Positions 1 to 6,869 of a stretch of DNA of 27,187 bases are shown one piece after another. A program made the translations under genes and the position numbers. This stretch comes from JAVBPT01 sp031549455 (lineage in GTDB: Bacteria; Bacillota; Clostridia; Lachnospirales; JAKSVV01), in the NCBI GenBank assembly GCA_031549455.1, contig JAVBPT010000066.1, positions 1 through 27,187 on the forward strand. The letters run 5' to 3'. Every line of letters starts with the position of its first letter. Positions within the stretch are counted from its first letter, which is position 1. The notes below the pieces were generated by a model, which saw only the letters and a list, made by a program, of their open reading frames with translations, did no database searches and was not told where the DNA came from.

Positions 1-427
1 GCCATATTATACAAACAGCTCAAAACTTCCTGTTGGATATACTGAAGACTTATTTGAAGCATTGGATCGTCAAGAAGACCTTCAAACCAGATACACCGGT
101 GGAACGGTGTTACATGGATTCATCGGAGAAAGAATTAAGAGCATTGAAGCTTGTAAAAATCTTGTAAAGCGGGTAATGGAAAACTATAAGATTCCTTACT
201 TCACGATTACACCAACCTTCTCAATCTGTAAAAACGATGGATATATTGACGGTGAACATTTCAGTTGCCCATCTTGTGGAGAGAGAACAGAAGTGTGGTC
301 TAGAGTGGTTGGATACCATAGGCCTGTACAATCCTGGCATGAAGGAAAGCAAGAGGAGTTTAAAGATCGTCTGGAATATGTAGTCGATTACAAAAAGCCA
401 ATGAAAAAAGCAGAAGAGGCTTGTTAA
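1..427 (+). CDS. nrdD: Anaerobic ribonucleoside-triphosphate reductase, C-terminal part
   Basis: This is the 3' end of the class III ribonucleotide reductase large subunit, which makes deoxyribonucleotides without oxygen using a glycyl radical. The gene is cut by the window start; the reading frame is already open at base 2. The visible part holds the segment TNSSKLPVGYTEDLF, then TGGTVLHGFIGER, then the metal-site region with cysteines in FSICKNDGY and CPSC, and then the glycyl radical motif RVVGY about 40 residues before the end. In the family the C-terminal cysteines bind structural zinc, and the Gly of RVxGY carries the radical. The stop codon is immediately followed by the ATG of nrdG, so the enzyme and its activase are co-translated. 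Identity is secure; only about 140 residues are visible. Confidence 0.95.
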   Translation, partial: PYYTNSSKLPVGYTEDLFEALDRQEDLQTRYTGGTVLHGFIGERIKSIEACKNLVKRVMENYKIPYFTITPTFSICKNDGYIDGEHFSCPSCGERTEVWSRVVGYHRPVQSWHEGKQEEFKDRLEYVVDYKKPMKKAEEAC

Positions 428-1141
428 ATGATTATTAAAGGATGGCAAAAAACATCGCTGATAGATTATAAAGATAAAATTGCAACCACTATTTTTGTGG
501 CTGGTTGCAATTTTTTCTGTCCGTATTGCCATAATGCAGATCTTCTGACAGGACAGGCGGCGTTAAAAAGGATTGAAGAAGAGGAAGTTATAAACTACAT
601 TGAGAAGAAAGAGAAACTATTGGATGCGTTATGTGTTTCGGGTGGAGAACCTACATTATATGAAGACTTGCCCGAATTTTTAAAAAAGGTTCGAAAAATT
701 TGTAAAAATGAGGAAAAAAGGTTTTTGATTAAACTAGATACCAATGGTACAAACAGCGATATGTTGGCACTTTTATTAAAAGAGCATTTAATTGATTATG
801 TGGCTATGGATGTCAAAACCTCTTTTGAAAACTATGAAAAAACAACAAGATGCAATGAAAAAGATTTGGAACATATTCGAAAAAGTATAGAATTATTAAA
901 GAGAAAAGTAATAGACTGTGAATTTAGAACAACGGTTTCAAAGACATTTGTAACAGAAGGGGATATGGAAAAAATTGGAGAGCTATTAAAGGGCACAACG
1001 AATTATTTTATTCAGCAATATCGTTATTCGGACAAACAGCTTGAAGATCAAGATTTTATAGCCTATTCTAAAGAAGAGCTTCTTAATTTGAAGCAAATTG
1101 CAGAAAAATGGATTGGACAGGTTGAAATTCGAAATGAGTAA
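428..1141 (+). CDS. nrdG: Anaerobic RNR activating protein, radical SAM
   Basis: The product is the radical-SAM activase that installs the glycyl radical on NrdD. Cysteines 27, 31 and 34 form the CxxxCxxC motif (GCNFFCPYCHN) that ligates the 4Fe-4S cluster. SGGEPTLY near residue 73 is the SAM-contacting GGEP motif, and DTNGT and MDVKT follow as in the family. At 237 aa it belongs to the longer NrdG2-type subgroup (TIGR02495-like) rather than the roughly 155-aa E. coli type. The ATG abuts the nrdD stop with no gap, which fits translational coupling. No clear terminator follows the stop. The subgroup assignment rests on length and the N-terminal motif. Confidence 0.93.
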   Translation: MIIKGWQKTSLIDYKDKIATTIFVAGCNFFCPYCHNADLLTGQAALKRIEEEEVINYIEKKEKLLDALCVSGGEPTLYEDLPEFLKKVRKICKNEEKRFLIKLDTNGTNSDMLALLLKEHLIDYVAMDVKTSFENYEKTTRCNEKDLEHIRKSIELLKRKVIDCEFRTTVSKTFVTEGDMEKIGELLKGTTNYFIQQYRYSDKQLEDQDFIAYSKEELLNLKQIAEKWIGQVEIRNE

Positions 1142-1213
1142 ATATTACCATCATAATTAAACGGCGCTTGCACATAATAATACTGAACCAAATTATAAAA
1201 AGGGGTATACAAC

Positions 1214-1375
1214 ATGAATAAATTTACGACAGGATTTGTAATGGGGAATATAGTAGGTATGGCAGGCATGCTGCTTAAAGGAAATAAGCGTGGTCGACGC
1301 AAGATGGCCAAAACAACAAAAGTAATGGCTACTAAAATAGGTCAATTTGTAGATGACTTAACGGATATGTTATAA
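1214..1375 (+). CDS. Small YtxH-like protein, 53 aa
   Basis: This 53-residue reading frame begins MNKFTTGFVMGNIVGMAGML. It has a glycine-rich hydrophobic N-terminal helix, then a basic stretch (KGNKRGRRK), then an amphipathic tail. The layout resembles the N-terminal membrane anchor of short YtxH-domain proteins, a family of poorly known stress or envelope proteins in Firmicutes. An AAAAGGGG ribosome binding site lies 8 bases before the ATG, and a good terminator begins right at its stop codon. Both support a real gene. The family link is a guess from composition; no function can be assigned. Confidence 0.65.
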   Translation: MNKFTTGFVMGNIVGMAGMLLKGNKRGRRKMAKTTKVMATKIGQFVDDLTDML

Positions 1376-1376
1376 T

Positions 1377-1403
1377 AAGTTAGATGAAATGTCTAACTTT
1401 TTT
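1377..1403 (+). terminator. Rho-independent terminator after the 53-aa gene
   Basis: AAGTTAGA (1377-1384) pairs with TCTAACTT (1392-1399) across a 7-base loop, and the U run continues to 1403. It ends the transcript of the small gene at 1214-1375. Confidence 0.85.
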
Positions 1404-1408
1404 CTTGT

Positions 1409-1432
1409 AAAAAAAAGAGCGCCATGGCGCTC
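1409..1432 (-). terminator. Minus-strand terminator
   Basis: GAGCGCCATGGCGCTC (1417-1432) is a perfect palindrome. Eight A residues at 1409-1416 read as a U8 tract on the - strand, placed just after the - strand gene 1447-1644. It helps show that gene is real. Confidence 0.85.
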
Positions 1433-1446
1433 AAGAGATAAGGTAG

Positions 1447-1644
1447 TTAAAAATGGATATTGCAGATAAATGCTAGGGAAATAAATGCAAAGAGAAGTGC
1501 TGTTGTGATTGGGTATAACCGGATCACTAACTTGTCCTTAGAAATGAACAAGAAAAGGATGCCTAGAATAAAGCCAATCAGGGATGCGAATAAAATAACG
1601 AAGAGAAAGGTGAATACAATGGATAATGCGATGATATTGGGCAT
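1447..1644 (-). CDS. Small integral membrane protein, 65 aa, unknown
   Basis: The product is a very hydrophobic 65-residue protein with two predicted membrane helices: residues about 5-33 (IALSIVFTFLFVILFASL onward), a short polar turn ISKDKLVIRLYP, then about 45-62. No family is recognised. On the - strand a ribosome binding site GGAGAGG lies 7 bases before the ATG, and a palindromic terminator with a U8 tract follows the stop. The promoter region and the region just after the stop match those of the other - strand gene at 2372-2596, so the two genes look like members of one small family or regulon. Function unknown; reality as a gene is well supported by its signals. Confidence 0.72.
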   Translation of the reverse strand: MPNIIALSIVFTFLFVILFASLIGFILGILFLFISKDKLVIRLYPITTALLFAFISLAFICNIHF

Positions 1645-1677
1645 TTTAACCTCTCCTTTTTTGTGGGCTACCTTATT

Positions 1678-1697
1678 AAAATCTATCTATATAGTGA
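1678..1697 (-). promoter_or_regulatory. Promoter element shared by the two minus-strand genes (copy A)
   Basis: Read on the - strand this is TCACTATATAGATAGATTTT, about 35 bases upstream of the 1644 start codon. TATAGA or TATATA could be the -10. No good -35 is visible. Copy B at 2633-2648 is the same without the 4-base CTAT repeat. Confidence 0.5.
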
Positions 1698-1754
1698 AAT
1701 GAAACAAGTACAGTATAACATAAAAGTGGCCAATTGTAAATATATGGGAAACGA

Positions 1755-1783
1755 TTGTTTTTGAAATTAAATTGTGATATAAT
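1755..1783 (+). promoter_or_regulatory. Sigma-A type promoter for the 173-aa gene
   Basis: TTGTTT (1755-1760), a 17-base spacer and TATAAT (1778-1783), with TGA just before the -10 as an extended element. The -10 lies 20 bases before the start codon at 1804, giving a very short leader. Confidence 0.8.
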
Positions 1784-1803
1784 GCAAAAAAAAGGAAAAT
1801 AGG

Positions 1804-2325
1804 ATGCCGAAAATTTTCAAATTGTCTTTATTTTATGATCAAAAGAGGTTACTTGTTGCGTCTGCTGACCATCTAGATGGTTATATTCTTTGTGGGGAAG
1901 ATGGATGGTCTATTGGGATGGTAAAGGATACAAGGCAGTTCACTGAAAGTTTTGTGATGGGATGGTTATTAGAAGATAAAGGAATTAACCTCGTTAAGGT
2001 TCCGGCACATTCTTTCGAGCAAAAGGCAAATTTTTGGGGCATTAGGCAGACGAAAAACTTCTCCGGGAGATGGCGATACATAGATGGCGTTTCAGAAAAA
2101 ACAGGAGAGGTGAAGGCCTATATTTTTCAAGGCGGAGAGGATTCCGATACCTTGGAAGAGGTAATGATGTGGATGAAAAGATGGGAAGAAGAGGCGGATG
2201 TAGAACAGTTGGAATTTTTGGGGCAGGTGCTAGAGAAGCAGGAACAAACCAGAAGTGAACTTGAAGAAATCGTCAAGATGATTCCGAAATCTTGGGTACC
2301 TATTGAACAGAGTTCTTTAGAATAA
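1804..2325 (+). CDS. Hypothetical protein, 173 aa
   Basis: I do not recognise this protein. It is soluble, with no signal peptide or membrane helix. The N-terminal half is rich in Trp and Gly (GEDGWSIGM, FVMGWLL, ANFWGIRQT, GRWRYIDG), suggesting a compact beta-rich domain. From about residue 115 it becomes acidic and helical (DTLEEVMMWMKRWEEE, then VLEKQEQTRSELEEIVK), likely a coiled coil. An AGGAAAATAGG sequence directly precedes the ATG, a consensus promoter ends 20 bases upstream, and a bidirectional terminator begins right at the stop. It is therefore a single-gene transcript. No function is proposed. Confidence 0.8.
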   Translation: MPKIFKLSLFYDQKRLLVASADHLDGYILCGEDGWSIGMVKDTRQFTESFVMGWLLEDKGINLVKVPAHSFEQKANFWGIRQTKNFSGRWRYIDGVSEKTGEVKAYIFQGGEDSDTLEEVMMWMKRWEEEADVEQLEFLGQVLEKQEQTRSELEEIVKMIPKSWVPIEQSSLE

Positions 2326-2345
2326 AAAAGCACCGTGGTGCTTTT
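2326..2345. terminator. Bidirectional terminator between convergent genes
   Basis: GCACC-GT-GGTGC (2330-2341) is flanked by an A run on the left (2324-2329) and TTTT on the right (2342-2345), so it can stop transcripts from both directions. It serves 1804-2325 on + and 2372-2596 on -. Confidence 0.82.
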
Positions 2346-2371
2346 AGAGATAAGATGACTTATGACCAAAT

Positions 2372-2596
2372 TTAGAGGTAAAAAATCAGAAGGCGGACAG
2401 ATACAAGGAAGAGGAAAGCTGGTAGAACCAGATAAAACGAGTAATAGAGTATGCGGCCTAAGAGATGTAAAAACTTTCCTGGATTATTTGAGCGAAGAAT
2501 CCAACGAATCTCTTTGATTCCGGGAATAGCGTATCGGATGCCGGTTATCAAAAAGAAAAGCGTGATACACGTCGTAACTATGGTTAAAAATTGCAT
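2372..2596 (-). CDS. Small membrane protein, 74 aa, unknown
   Basis: The product is a 74-residue protein with two hydrophobic segments: residues about 2-22 (QFLTIVTTCITLFFLITG) and about 45-74 (GRILYYSFYLVLPAFLFL onward). They are separated by a basic, Trp-containing loop (IKEIRWILRSNNPGKF). No family is recognised. Two ATG codons are possible, at 2602 and 2596. AAGGA sits only 1-2 bases before the first but about 7 bases before the second, so 2596 is chosen. It shares promoter and 3' elements with the - strand gene 1447-1644. The downstream hairpin at 2326-2345 can end its transcript. Confidence 0.7.
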   Translation of the reverse strand: MQFLTIVTTCITLFFLITGIRYAIPGIKEIRWILRSNNPGKFLHLLGRILYYSFYLVLPAFLFLVSVRLLIFYL

Positions 2597-2632
2597 TTCC
2601 ATTTCCTTTCTTTTTTGAGAAAGCCATCTTAT

Positions 2633-2648
2633 AAAATCTATATAGTGA
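2633..2648 (-). promoter_or_regulatory. Promoter element shared by the two minus-strand genes (copy B)
   Basis: On the - strand this reads TCACTATATAGATTTT, followed by ATAAG and TGGC as in copy A at 1678-1697. It lies about 37 bases upstream of the chosen start codon at 2596. The shared core TCACTATATAGAT probably holds the -10. Confidence 0.5.
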
Positions 2649-2703
2649 TAGTGAAAAATTGAATAACTAATTTTACCACAAATAGGATTAAAAGTAAATG
2701 CTT

Positions 2704-2723
2704 GGAGTTGGAACTCCTTTTTT
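2704..2723 (+). terminator. Orphan terminator-like hairpin
   Basis: GGAGTT-GG-AACTCC (2704-2717) followed by six T residues. It has the form of a + strand terminator, but no + strand gene lies between it and the terminator at 2326-2345. It may catch readthrough, or end a short non-coding transcript. Confidence 0.6.
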
Positions 2724-2756
2724 CATTTGCTTTTTTCACTTTTTTTAACAAAGCGC

Positions 2757-2784
2757 TTGACTTGATAATTATTCCATATATCAT
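2757..2784 (+). promoter_or_regulatory. Sigma-A type promoter for the phosphoribosyltransferase
   Basis: TTGACT (2757-2762), a 16-base spacer and TATCAT (2779-2784), 32 bases before the ATG at 2817. Confidence 0.65.
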
Positions 2785-2816
2785 TCTATGTAGAGAACAA
2801 ATTGGGGGATTGTGAT

Positions 2817-3359
2817 ATGGGGTTTTATGAATTAAAGGTAGCGGGTGTAACCAGACAACTACAAGTTGTGAGTGCTTCGGATGATCTAGAAGTGGCTTGT
2901 TTTGTTTTGCTTGGAGATGTAGAACTGACCGAAAAAGCGGCGGCGTTACTTAAGGAAAAGATTCCACCTGTGGATGTCGTTATAACAGCAGAGATAAAAG
3001 GAATTCCAATTGCTCATGAACTTGCACGCATATTGGGATTTACAAAATGCATTGTTGCAAGAAAGTCAGTGAAACCATATATGACAGAACCGGTTGTGGC
3101 AACGATTAATTCAATACGAAGAAGGCAGGTGCTTTGTCTAGATAAGATAGAATGCGATTTTATGAAGGGCAAAAGGGTTCTCATTGTGGATGACGTCATT
3201 AGTTCAGGAGAGTCTCTAAAAGCGTTGGAAAAGTTAGTGGAGATGGCTGGAGGAACCCTAGTAGGGAAAGCGGCGATCTTGGTAGAGGGAGATTCAATGG
3301 AGCGAGATGATATCATATCTTTAGGAAAGTTACCCGTTTTTCCGAAGAAAAAAATATAG
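2817..3359 (+). CDS. Phosphoribosyltransferase family protein (adenine PRT-like)
   Basis: This 180-aa type I phosphoribosyltransferase transfers the ribose-5-phosphate of PRPP to a base. Residues 121-133 are a textbook PRPP-binding motif (VLIVDDVISSGES). The N-terminal ELKVAGVTRQLQ, the TAEIKGIPIAHELAR segment and a closing EGD...RDDII stretch resemble adenine phosphoribosyltransferase. A related subgroup of uncertain base specificity is common in Clostridia. A TTG 15 bases upstream is also in frame, but GGGGGA sits 7 bases before the ATG at 2817, so the ATG is the start. A terminator follows directly. Salvage of a purine base is the best guess; the true substrate cannot be read from the sequence. 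Confidence 0.82.
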   Translation: MGFYELKVAGVTRQLQVVSASDDLEVACFVLLGDVELTEKAAALLKEKIPPVDVVITAEIKGIPIAHELARILGFTKCIVARKSVKPYMTEPVVATINSIRRRQVLCLDKIECDFMKGKRVLIVDDVISSGESLKALEKLVEMAGGTLVGKAAILVEGDSMERDDIISLGKLPVFPKKKI

Positions 3360-3360
3360 T

Positions 3361-3386
3361 AAATGATAGCTCGCTATCATTTTTTT
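3361..3386 (+). terminator. Rho-independent terminator
   Basis: AAATGATAG (3361-3369), loop CTCG, CTATCATTT (3374-3382), then T residues to 3386. It starts two bases after the phosphoribosyltransferase stop and only 15 bases before the next ATG, so it separates the transcripts or attenuates the downstream gene. Confidence 0.85.
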
Positions 3387-3400
3387 GCGAGGGGGCGAAA

Positions 3401-4588
3401 ATGAGAACAGTAGGAACAACCGTGAGAGGGATAAGAGGACCAGTGATTAGACCAGGGGATGATCTGGCGAGTATTGTGGTCGATTCTTTGATCGAAGCAT
3501 CTAATAATGAGGGTTTTGTTTTTGGAAATAAAGATGTGGTGGCGATTACAGAAGCAGTGGTTGCGAAGGCGCAAAACAATTTTGCAACAGTGGACGATAT
3601 TGCATCCGATATTCATGCAAAGTATACCAGTGAGGAAGTCGGGATTGTCTTTCCAATTTTAAGTAGAAACCGTTTTGCGACTTGTTTAAAAGGGATTGCA
3701 AGGGCAAAGAAAAAGATTTTCATGCAACTTAGTTTTCCATGCGATGAGGTGGGAAATGAACTCTTTAATCCTTCTGATCTCAAAACATATGATCTTCATA
3801 TAGACCAAGTATTCTATGAAGAAGAGTATAGGAAGAATTTTGGTAAGTATGTTCATATGTATACAGGTGTAAACTATGTGGATTATTATAGAAAAGTGAT
3901 AGAAGAAGAAGGGGGAACAGTTGAATTTATTTTTTCAAATAATCCCTTGGAGATTTTAAAGAGAACAAAGTATATATTGGTTTGTGATATTCATACTAGA
4001 GAAAATACGAAGAGAATTCTACGTGAAAATCAAGCGGAGTTGGTATATGGGCTGGATGAGATCTTAAATAAATCGATCAATGGCAGTGGATACAATGAAC
4101 AGTATGGACTTCTTGGATCGAATAAATCCACAGAGGAGAAGGTCAAACTGTTTCCAAGAGAATGCAATGAACTTTTATATGATATTCAACAAAAAATTAA
4201 AGAGCGGACCAATAAAGAGGTCGAGGTAATGGTTTATGGAGATGGGGCCTTTAAGGATCCGGTAGGGAAGATCTGGGAGCTTGCAGATCCGGTGGTTTCT
4301 CCGTTTTACACAAAAGGTCTTCTGGGATCCCCGGTGGAGCTAAAATTGAAATATTTATCGGATACGGATTTTAAAGATTTGAGTGGAGATGCCTTGGTTT
4401 CAAATCTAAAAGAAACCATTGCAAAGAAGGATCAAACTGTAAAGGCAGACATGAAACAAGAGGGAACAACCCCAAGAAGATACATAGATCTACTAGGATC
4501 GCTTTGTGACTTAACAACTGGAAGTGGAGATAAAGGAACTCCTTTTGTACTAGTGCAAGGGTACTTTGATAATTTTTCAAATGAATAG
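3401..4588 (+). CDS. Coenzyme F420-0:L-glutamate ligase family protein (CofE-like)
   Basis: This 395-aa protein resembles the CofE/FbiB glutamate ligase family (COG1478), which adds glutamate to F420-0 using GTP in methanogens and actinobacteria. Family-like features are the N-terminal GTTVRGIRGPVIRPGDDL, the GNKDVVAITEAVVAKAQ helix near residue 42, VYGDGAFKDPVGKIWELADP near 280, and a C-terminal TTGSGDKGTPF segment. It is longer than archaeal CofE (about 250 aa), as in clostridial homologues. No other F420 gene is visible, so the substrate may differ. GAGGGGG lies 5 bases before the ATG. The gene sits just after a terminator with no obvious promoter of its own, and 47 bases before the AI-2E family gene. 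Family call fairly secure; reaction uncertain. Confidence 0.75.
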   Translation: MRTVGTTVRGIRGPVIRPGDDLASIVVDSLIEASNNEGFVFGNKDVVAITEAVVAKAQNNFATVDDIASDIHAKYTSEEVGIVFPILSRNRFATCLKGIARAKKKIFMQLSFPCDEVGNELFNPSDLKTYDLHIDQVFYEEEYRKNFGKYVHMYTGVNYVDYYRKVIEEEGGTVEFIFSNNPLEILKRTKYILVCDIHTRENTKRILRENQAELVYGLDEILNKSINGSGYNEQYGLLGSNKSTEEKVKLFPRECNELLYDIQQKIKERTNKEVEVMVYGDGAFKDPVGKIWELADPVVSPFYTKGLLGSPVELKLKYLSDTDFKDLSGDALVSNLKETIAKKDQTVKADMKQEGTTPRRYIDLLGSLCDLTTGSGDKGTPFVLVQGYFDNFSNE

Positions 4589-4635
4589 GGTATAGGAGCA
4601 ATAAACCCGAATAAAATAAAACAAGGAAGGTTTGT

Positions 4636-5805
4636 ATGTGGAAGAAAGATAAAATCGATGAAATATGTCTGAAGGTAAGCATCTATGTGGTGATTAGTAT
4701 CACGATTATTTATGCACTCAGTAGAATCATCTATTCAATGCCAGACATTCTAAAAAGCATTGGTGTTTTTTTATCTGGTACTTTTTTAATTGTTAAACCG
4801 CTTATTATTGGCCTTGTACTTGCCTACCTTATTTCGCCTTTTACAGATAAAATCAGAAAGATTATGTTTGTAAAGACAAAAAGTAAGAGTGAAAAGTTTG
4901 AGAGGAGAAAAGATATCCTTTCTGTCATCGTGGCCTATATTTTAATTATCTTTATTCTTTTTGTTGTGGTTTATTCTATGTATATGATTGTGTCTAAAAA
5001 ACTAATGGGTAGCAATATTTTAGATGATCCGCTCGAGGTGGCGACGCAATACATCCAAAAGTATGAAGACAGCATCAAAACCATTTTAGGTAAGATTCAA
5101 GGGCTTGAGATATCAGAAGACTTTAAAATACAATTAGAAAGCATTGTGAGCTCACTAAGTAAGATTGTAACCAATTTACTCAATGGTTCGATTGACTTTA
5201 TTACAAATTTTAGTAAAAATACAGTCAGCTTTCTAATTGGACTAATCATCTCGTTCTATGTGATTATCGATCGAAAGTATTTTAAGAAGCTTTGGGAGGA
5301 GATCCTCCTTTTGCTTATGCCAAAAAAATATGGAACCAGGACCCAGAGTCTGTTTAGCGAAATCGATCTTATTTTCTCGCGCTTTATAAGAGGCCAACTT
5401 CTAGATTGCTTTATTGTGGCCATTCTTTCAACCATTGTTTTGTACTTGGTGGGGATTGAGTTTTCGGTTGTGCTGGGGATTTTTGCGGGAATCACCAACA
5501 TCATTCCATATTTTGGTCCTGTTATCGGGATGATTGCAAGTGGTATCATAGGGGCATTAAGCGAGAAGCCAATTACTGGTCTTTTTGCAGTGATCGCACT
5601 GGCGATTGTACAACAGATCGATGCCAATATACTTTCGCCGAGAATTGTGGGTGGAAGTGTAGGAATTCATCCAGTTTTTGTTATTATCTCTGTTATTATA
5701 GGGGGTGCCGTTTGGGGTATCTTAGGAATGATTGTAGCTGTTCCTTGCGCAGCGGTGGTTGGTCTACTATTTAATAAAATTCTACAGCATCGACTAGAGC
5801 AATAA
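4636..5805 (+). CDS. AI-2E family transporter (PerM/YdiK-like permease)
   Basis: The product is a 389-aa polytopic membrane protein of the AI-2E exporter / PerM family (COG0628). It has helices near the N-terminus (VSIYVVISITIIYALSRI, then a second pair), a soluble middle region of about 100 residues, and a C-terminal bundle of helices. The latter holds the family signatures FSRFIRGQLLDCFIVA, GITNIIPYFGPVIG and QQIDANILSPRIVGGSVGIHP. Members have been linked to AI-2 export, sodium-proton exchange or general permease roles, so the substrate is open. AAGGAAGG lies 5 bases before the ATG. With no terminator between, it may be co-transcribed with the CofE-like gene. Confidence 0.88.
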   Translation: MWKKDKIDEICLKVSIYVVISITIIYALSRIIYSMPDILKSIGVFLSGTFLIVKPLIIGLVLAYLISPFTDKIRKIMFVKTKSKSEKFERRKDILSVIVAYILIIFILFVVVYSMYMIVSKKLMGSNILDDPLEVATQYIQKYEDSIKTILGKIQGLEISEDFKIQLESIVSSLSKIVTNLLNGSIDFITNFSKNTVSFLIGLIISFYVIIDRKYFKKLWEEILLLLMPKKYGTRTQSLFSEIDLIFSRFIRGQLLDCFIVAILSTIVLYLVGIEFSVVLGIFAGITNIIPYFGPVIGMIASGIIGALSEKPITGLFAVIALAIVQQIDANILSPRIVGGSVGIHPVFVIISVIIGGAVWGILGMIVAVPCAAVVGLLFNKILQHRLEQ

Positions 5806-5814
5806 AATTTGTGG

Positions 5815-5842
5815 TTGAATTTCAGATTTTTTATTATATAAT
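5815..5842 (+). promoter_or_regulatory. Promoter for the pta-dcd-alaS-DUF1846 operon
   Basis: TTGAAT (5815-5820), a 16-base spacer and TATAAT (5837-5842), 29 bases before the pta ATG. Confidence 0.78.
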
Positions 5843-5871
5843 GGAGAGAATTATACGAGAAGAGGATTGAA

Positions 5872-6867
5872 ATGGAATTTATTGACATCATCAAAACAAA
5901 AGCCAAGCAAAACAAAAAGAGAATTGTGTTGTCGGAGACATCGGATAAGAGAATGTTAGAGGCGGCGATGAACATCTCGCATCAAGAGATTGCAGAAATT
6001 CTTCTGGTTGGGAATGAGGAAGAAATTAAAGCAAGCGCGCCGGAGTTTGACCTTAGTAAGGTGCGATATGTAAATCAAGAACAGTATGACAGGATGGAAG
6101 AGATGAGCGACTTCCTTTATGAACTCAGAAAAGAAAAAGGGATGACAAAAGAGGAAGCCAGAGAGCTTCTTAGCAAAAATAAGATTTACTTTGGGACGAT
6201 GCTTGTAAAAATGGGACAAGCTGATGGCATGGTAGCTGGAGCGGTTACCAGTACAGCAGATGTGTTAAGGGCTGCTTTACAGATCATTAAAACCAAGCAA
6301 GGAGTGAAGCTTGTATCTGCTTGTTTTATTATGGAAGTGCCTAATTGTACATACGGAGAGAATGGTATGTTTATTTTTGCTGATACAGCCTTGAACCCAA
6401 ATCCGACAGCGGAGGAATTGGTTGAAATTGCGGCGAGTTCGGTGCAAACCTTTACACAGCTAATCGGAGATGAGGCAAGGGTGGCGATGCTTTCTTTTTC
6501 CACAAAAGGAAGTGGAAAGCATTCAGATGTGACCAAGATGGAAGAAGCCACAAAGCTATTGAAAGAAAAATATAAAGAGATAAAAGCAGATGGGACGCTT
6601 CAGTTAGATGCGGCTCTCGACGCTGCGGTTGCCAAAATAAAAGCACCGGATAGTGAGGTGGCTGGAAGTGCCAATGTACTCATCTTTCCAGATCTAGATG
6701 CCGGAAATATCGGTTATAAATTGGTTGAAAGGCTTGCGAAAGCAAATGCCTATGGTCCCTTTACACAAGGTTTGGCACTTCCTGTAAATGATCTTTCAAG
6801 AGGATGTTCTGCAAAAGACATTGAAGGAACGATTGCCATTACAGCAGTACAAGCAGGAGGGGTATAG
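5872..6867 (+). CDS. pta: Phosphate acetyltransferase
   Basis: Pta interconverts acetyl-CoA and acetyl phosphate, the entry to substrate-level ATP formation from acetyl-CoA in fermenting anaerobes. At 331 aa it matches the short clostridial form, without the regulatory domain of E. coli Pta. Seen motifs are RIVLSETSDKRMLEAA at the start, KMGQADGMVAGAVTSTADVLRAAL near residue 107, MLSFSTKGSGKH near 205, and the C-terminal VLIFPDLDAGNIGYKL and GLALPVNDLSRGC. Acetate kinase, its usual neighbour, is not next to it. The dcd start lies 2 bases after the stop, and its ribosome binding site is inside the pta end. Confidence 0.96.
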   Translation: MEFIDIIKTKAKQNKKRIVLSETSDKRMLEAAMNISHQEIAEILLVGNEEEIKASAPEFDLSKVRYVNQEQYDRMEEMSDFLYELRKEKGMTKEEARELLSKNKIYFGTMLVKMGQADGMVAGAVTSTADVLRAALQIIKTKQGVKLVSACFIMEVPNCTYGENGMFIFADTALNPNPTAEELVEIAASSVQTFTQLIGDEARVAMLSFSTKGSGKHSDVTKMEEATKLLKEKYKEIKADGTLQLDAALDAAVAKIKAPDSEVAGSANVLIFPDLDAGNIGYKLVERLAKANAYGPFTQGLALPVNDLSRGCSAKDIEGTIAITAVQAGGV

Positions 6868-6869
6868 AC

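Noticed and set aside
1460..1702. 80-aa + strand open frame over the - strand gene 1447-1644
   Set aside because: It lacks a ribosome binding site, and the opposite strand has a better one plus a U8 terminator and a hydrophobic product.
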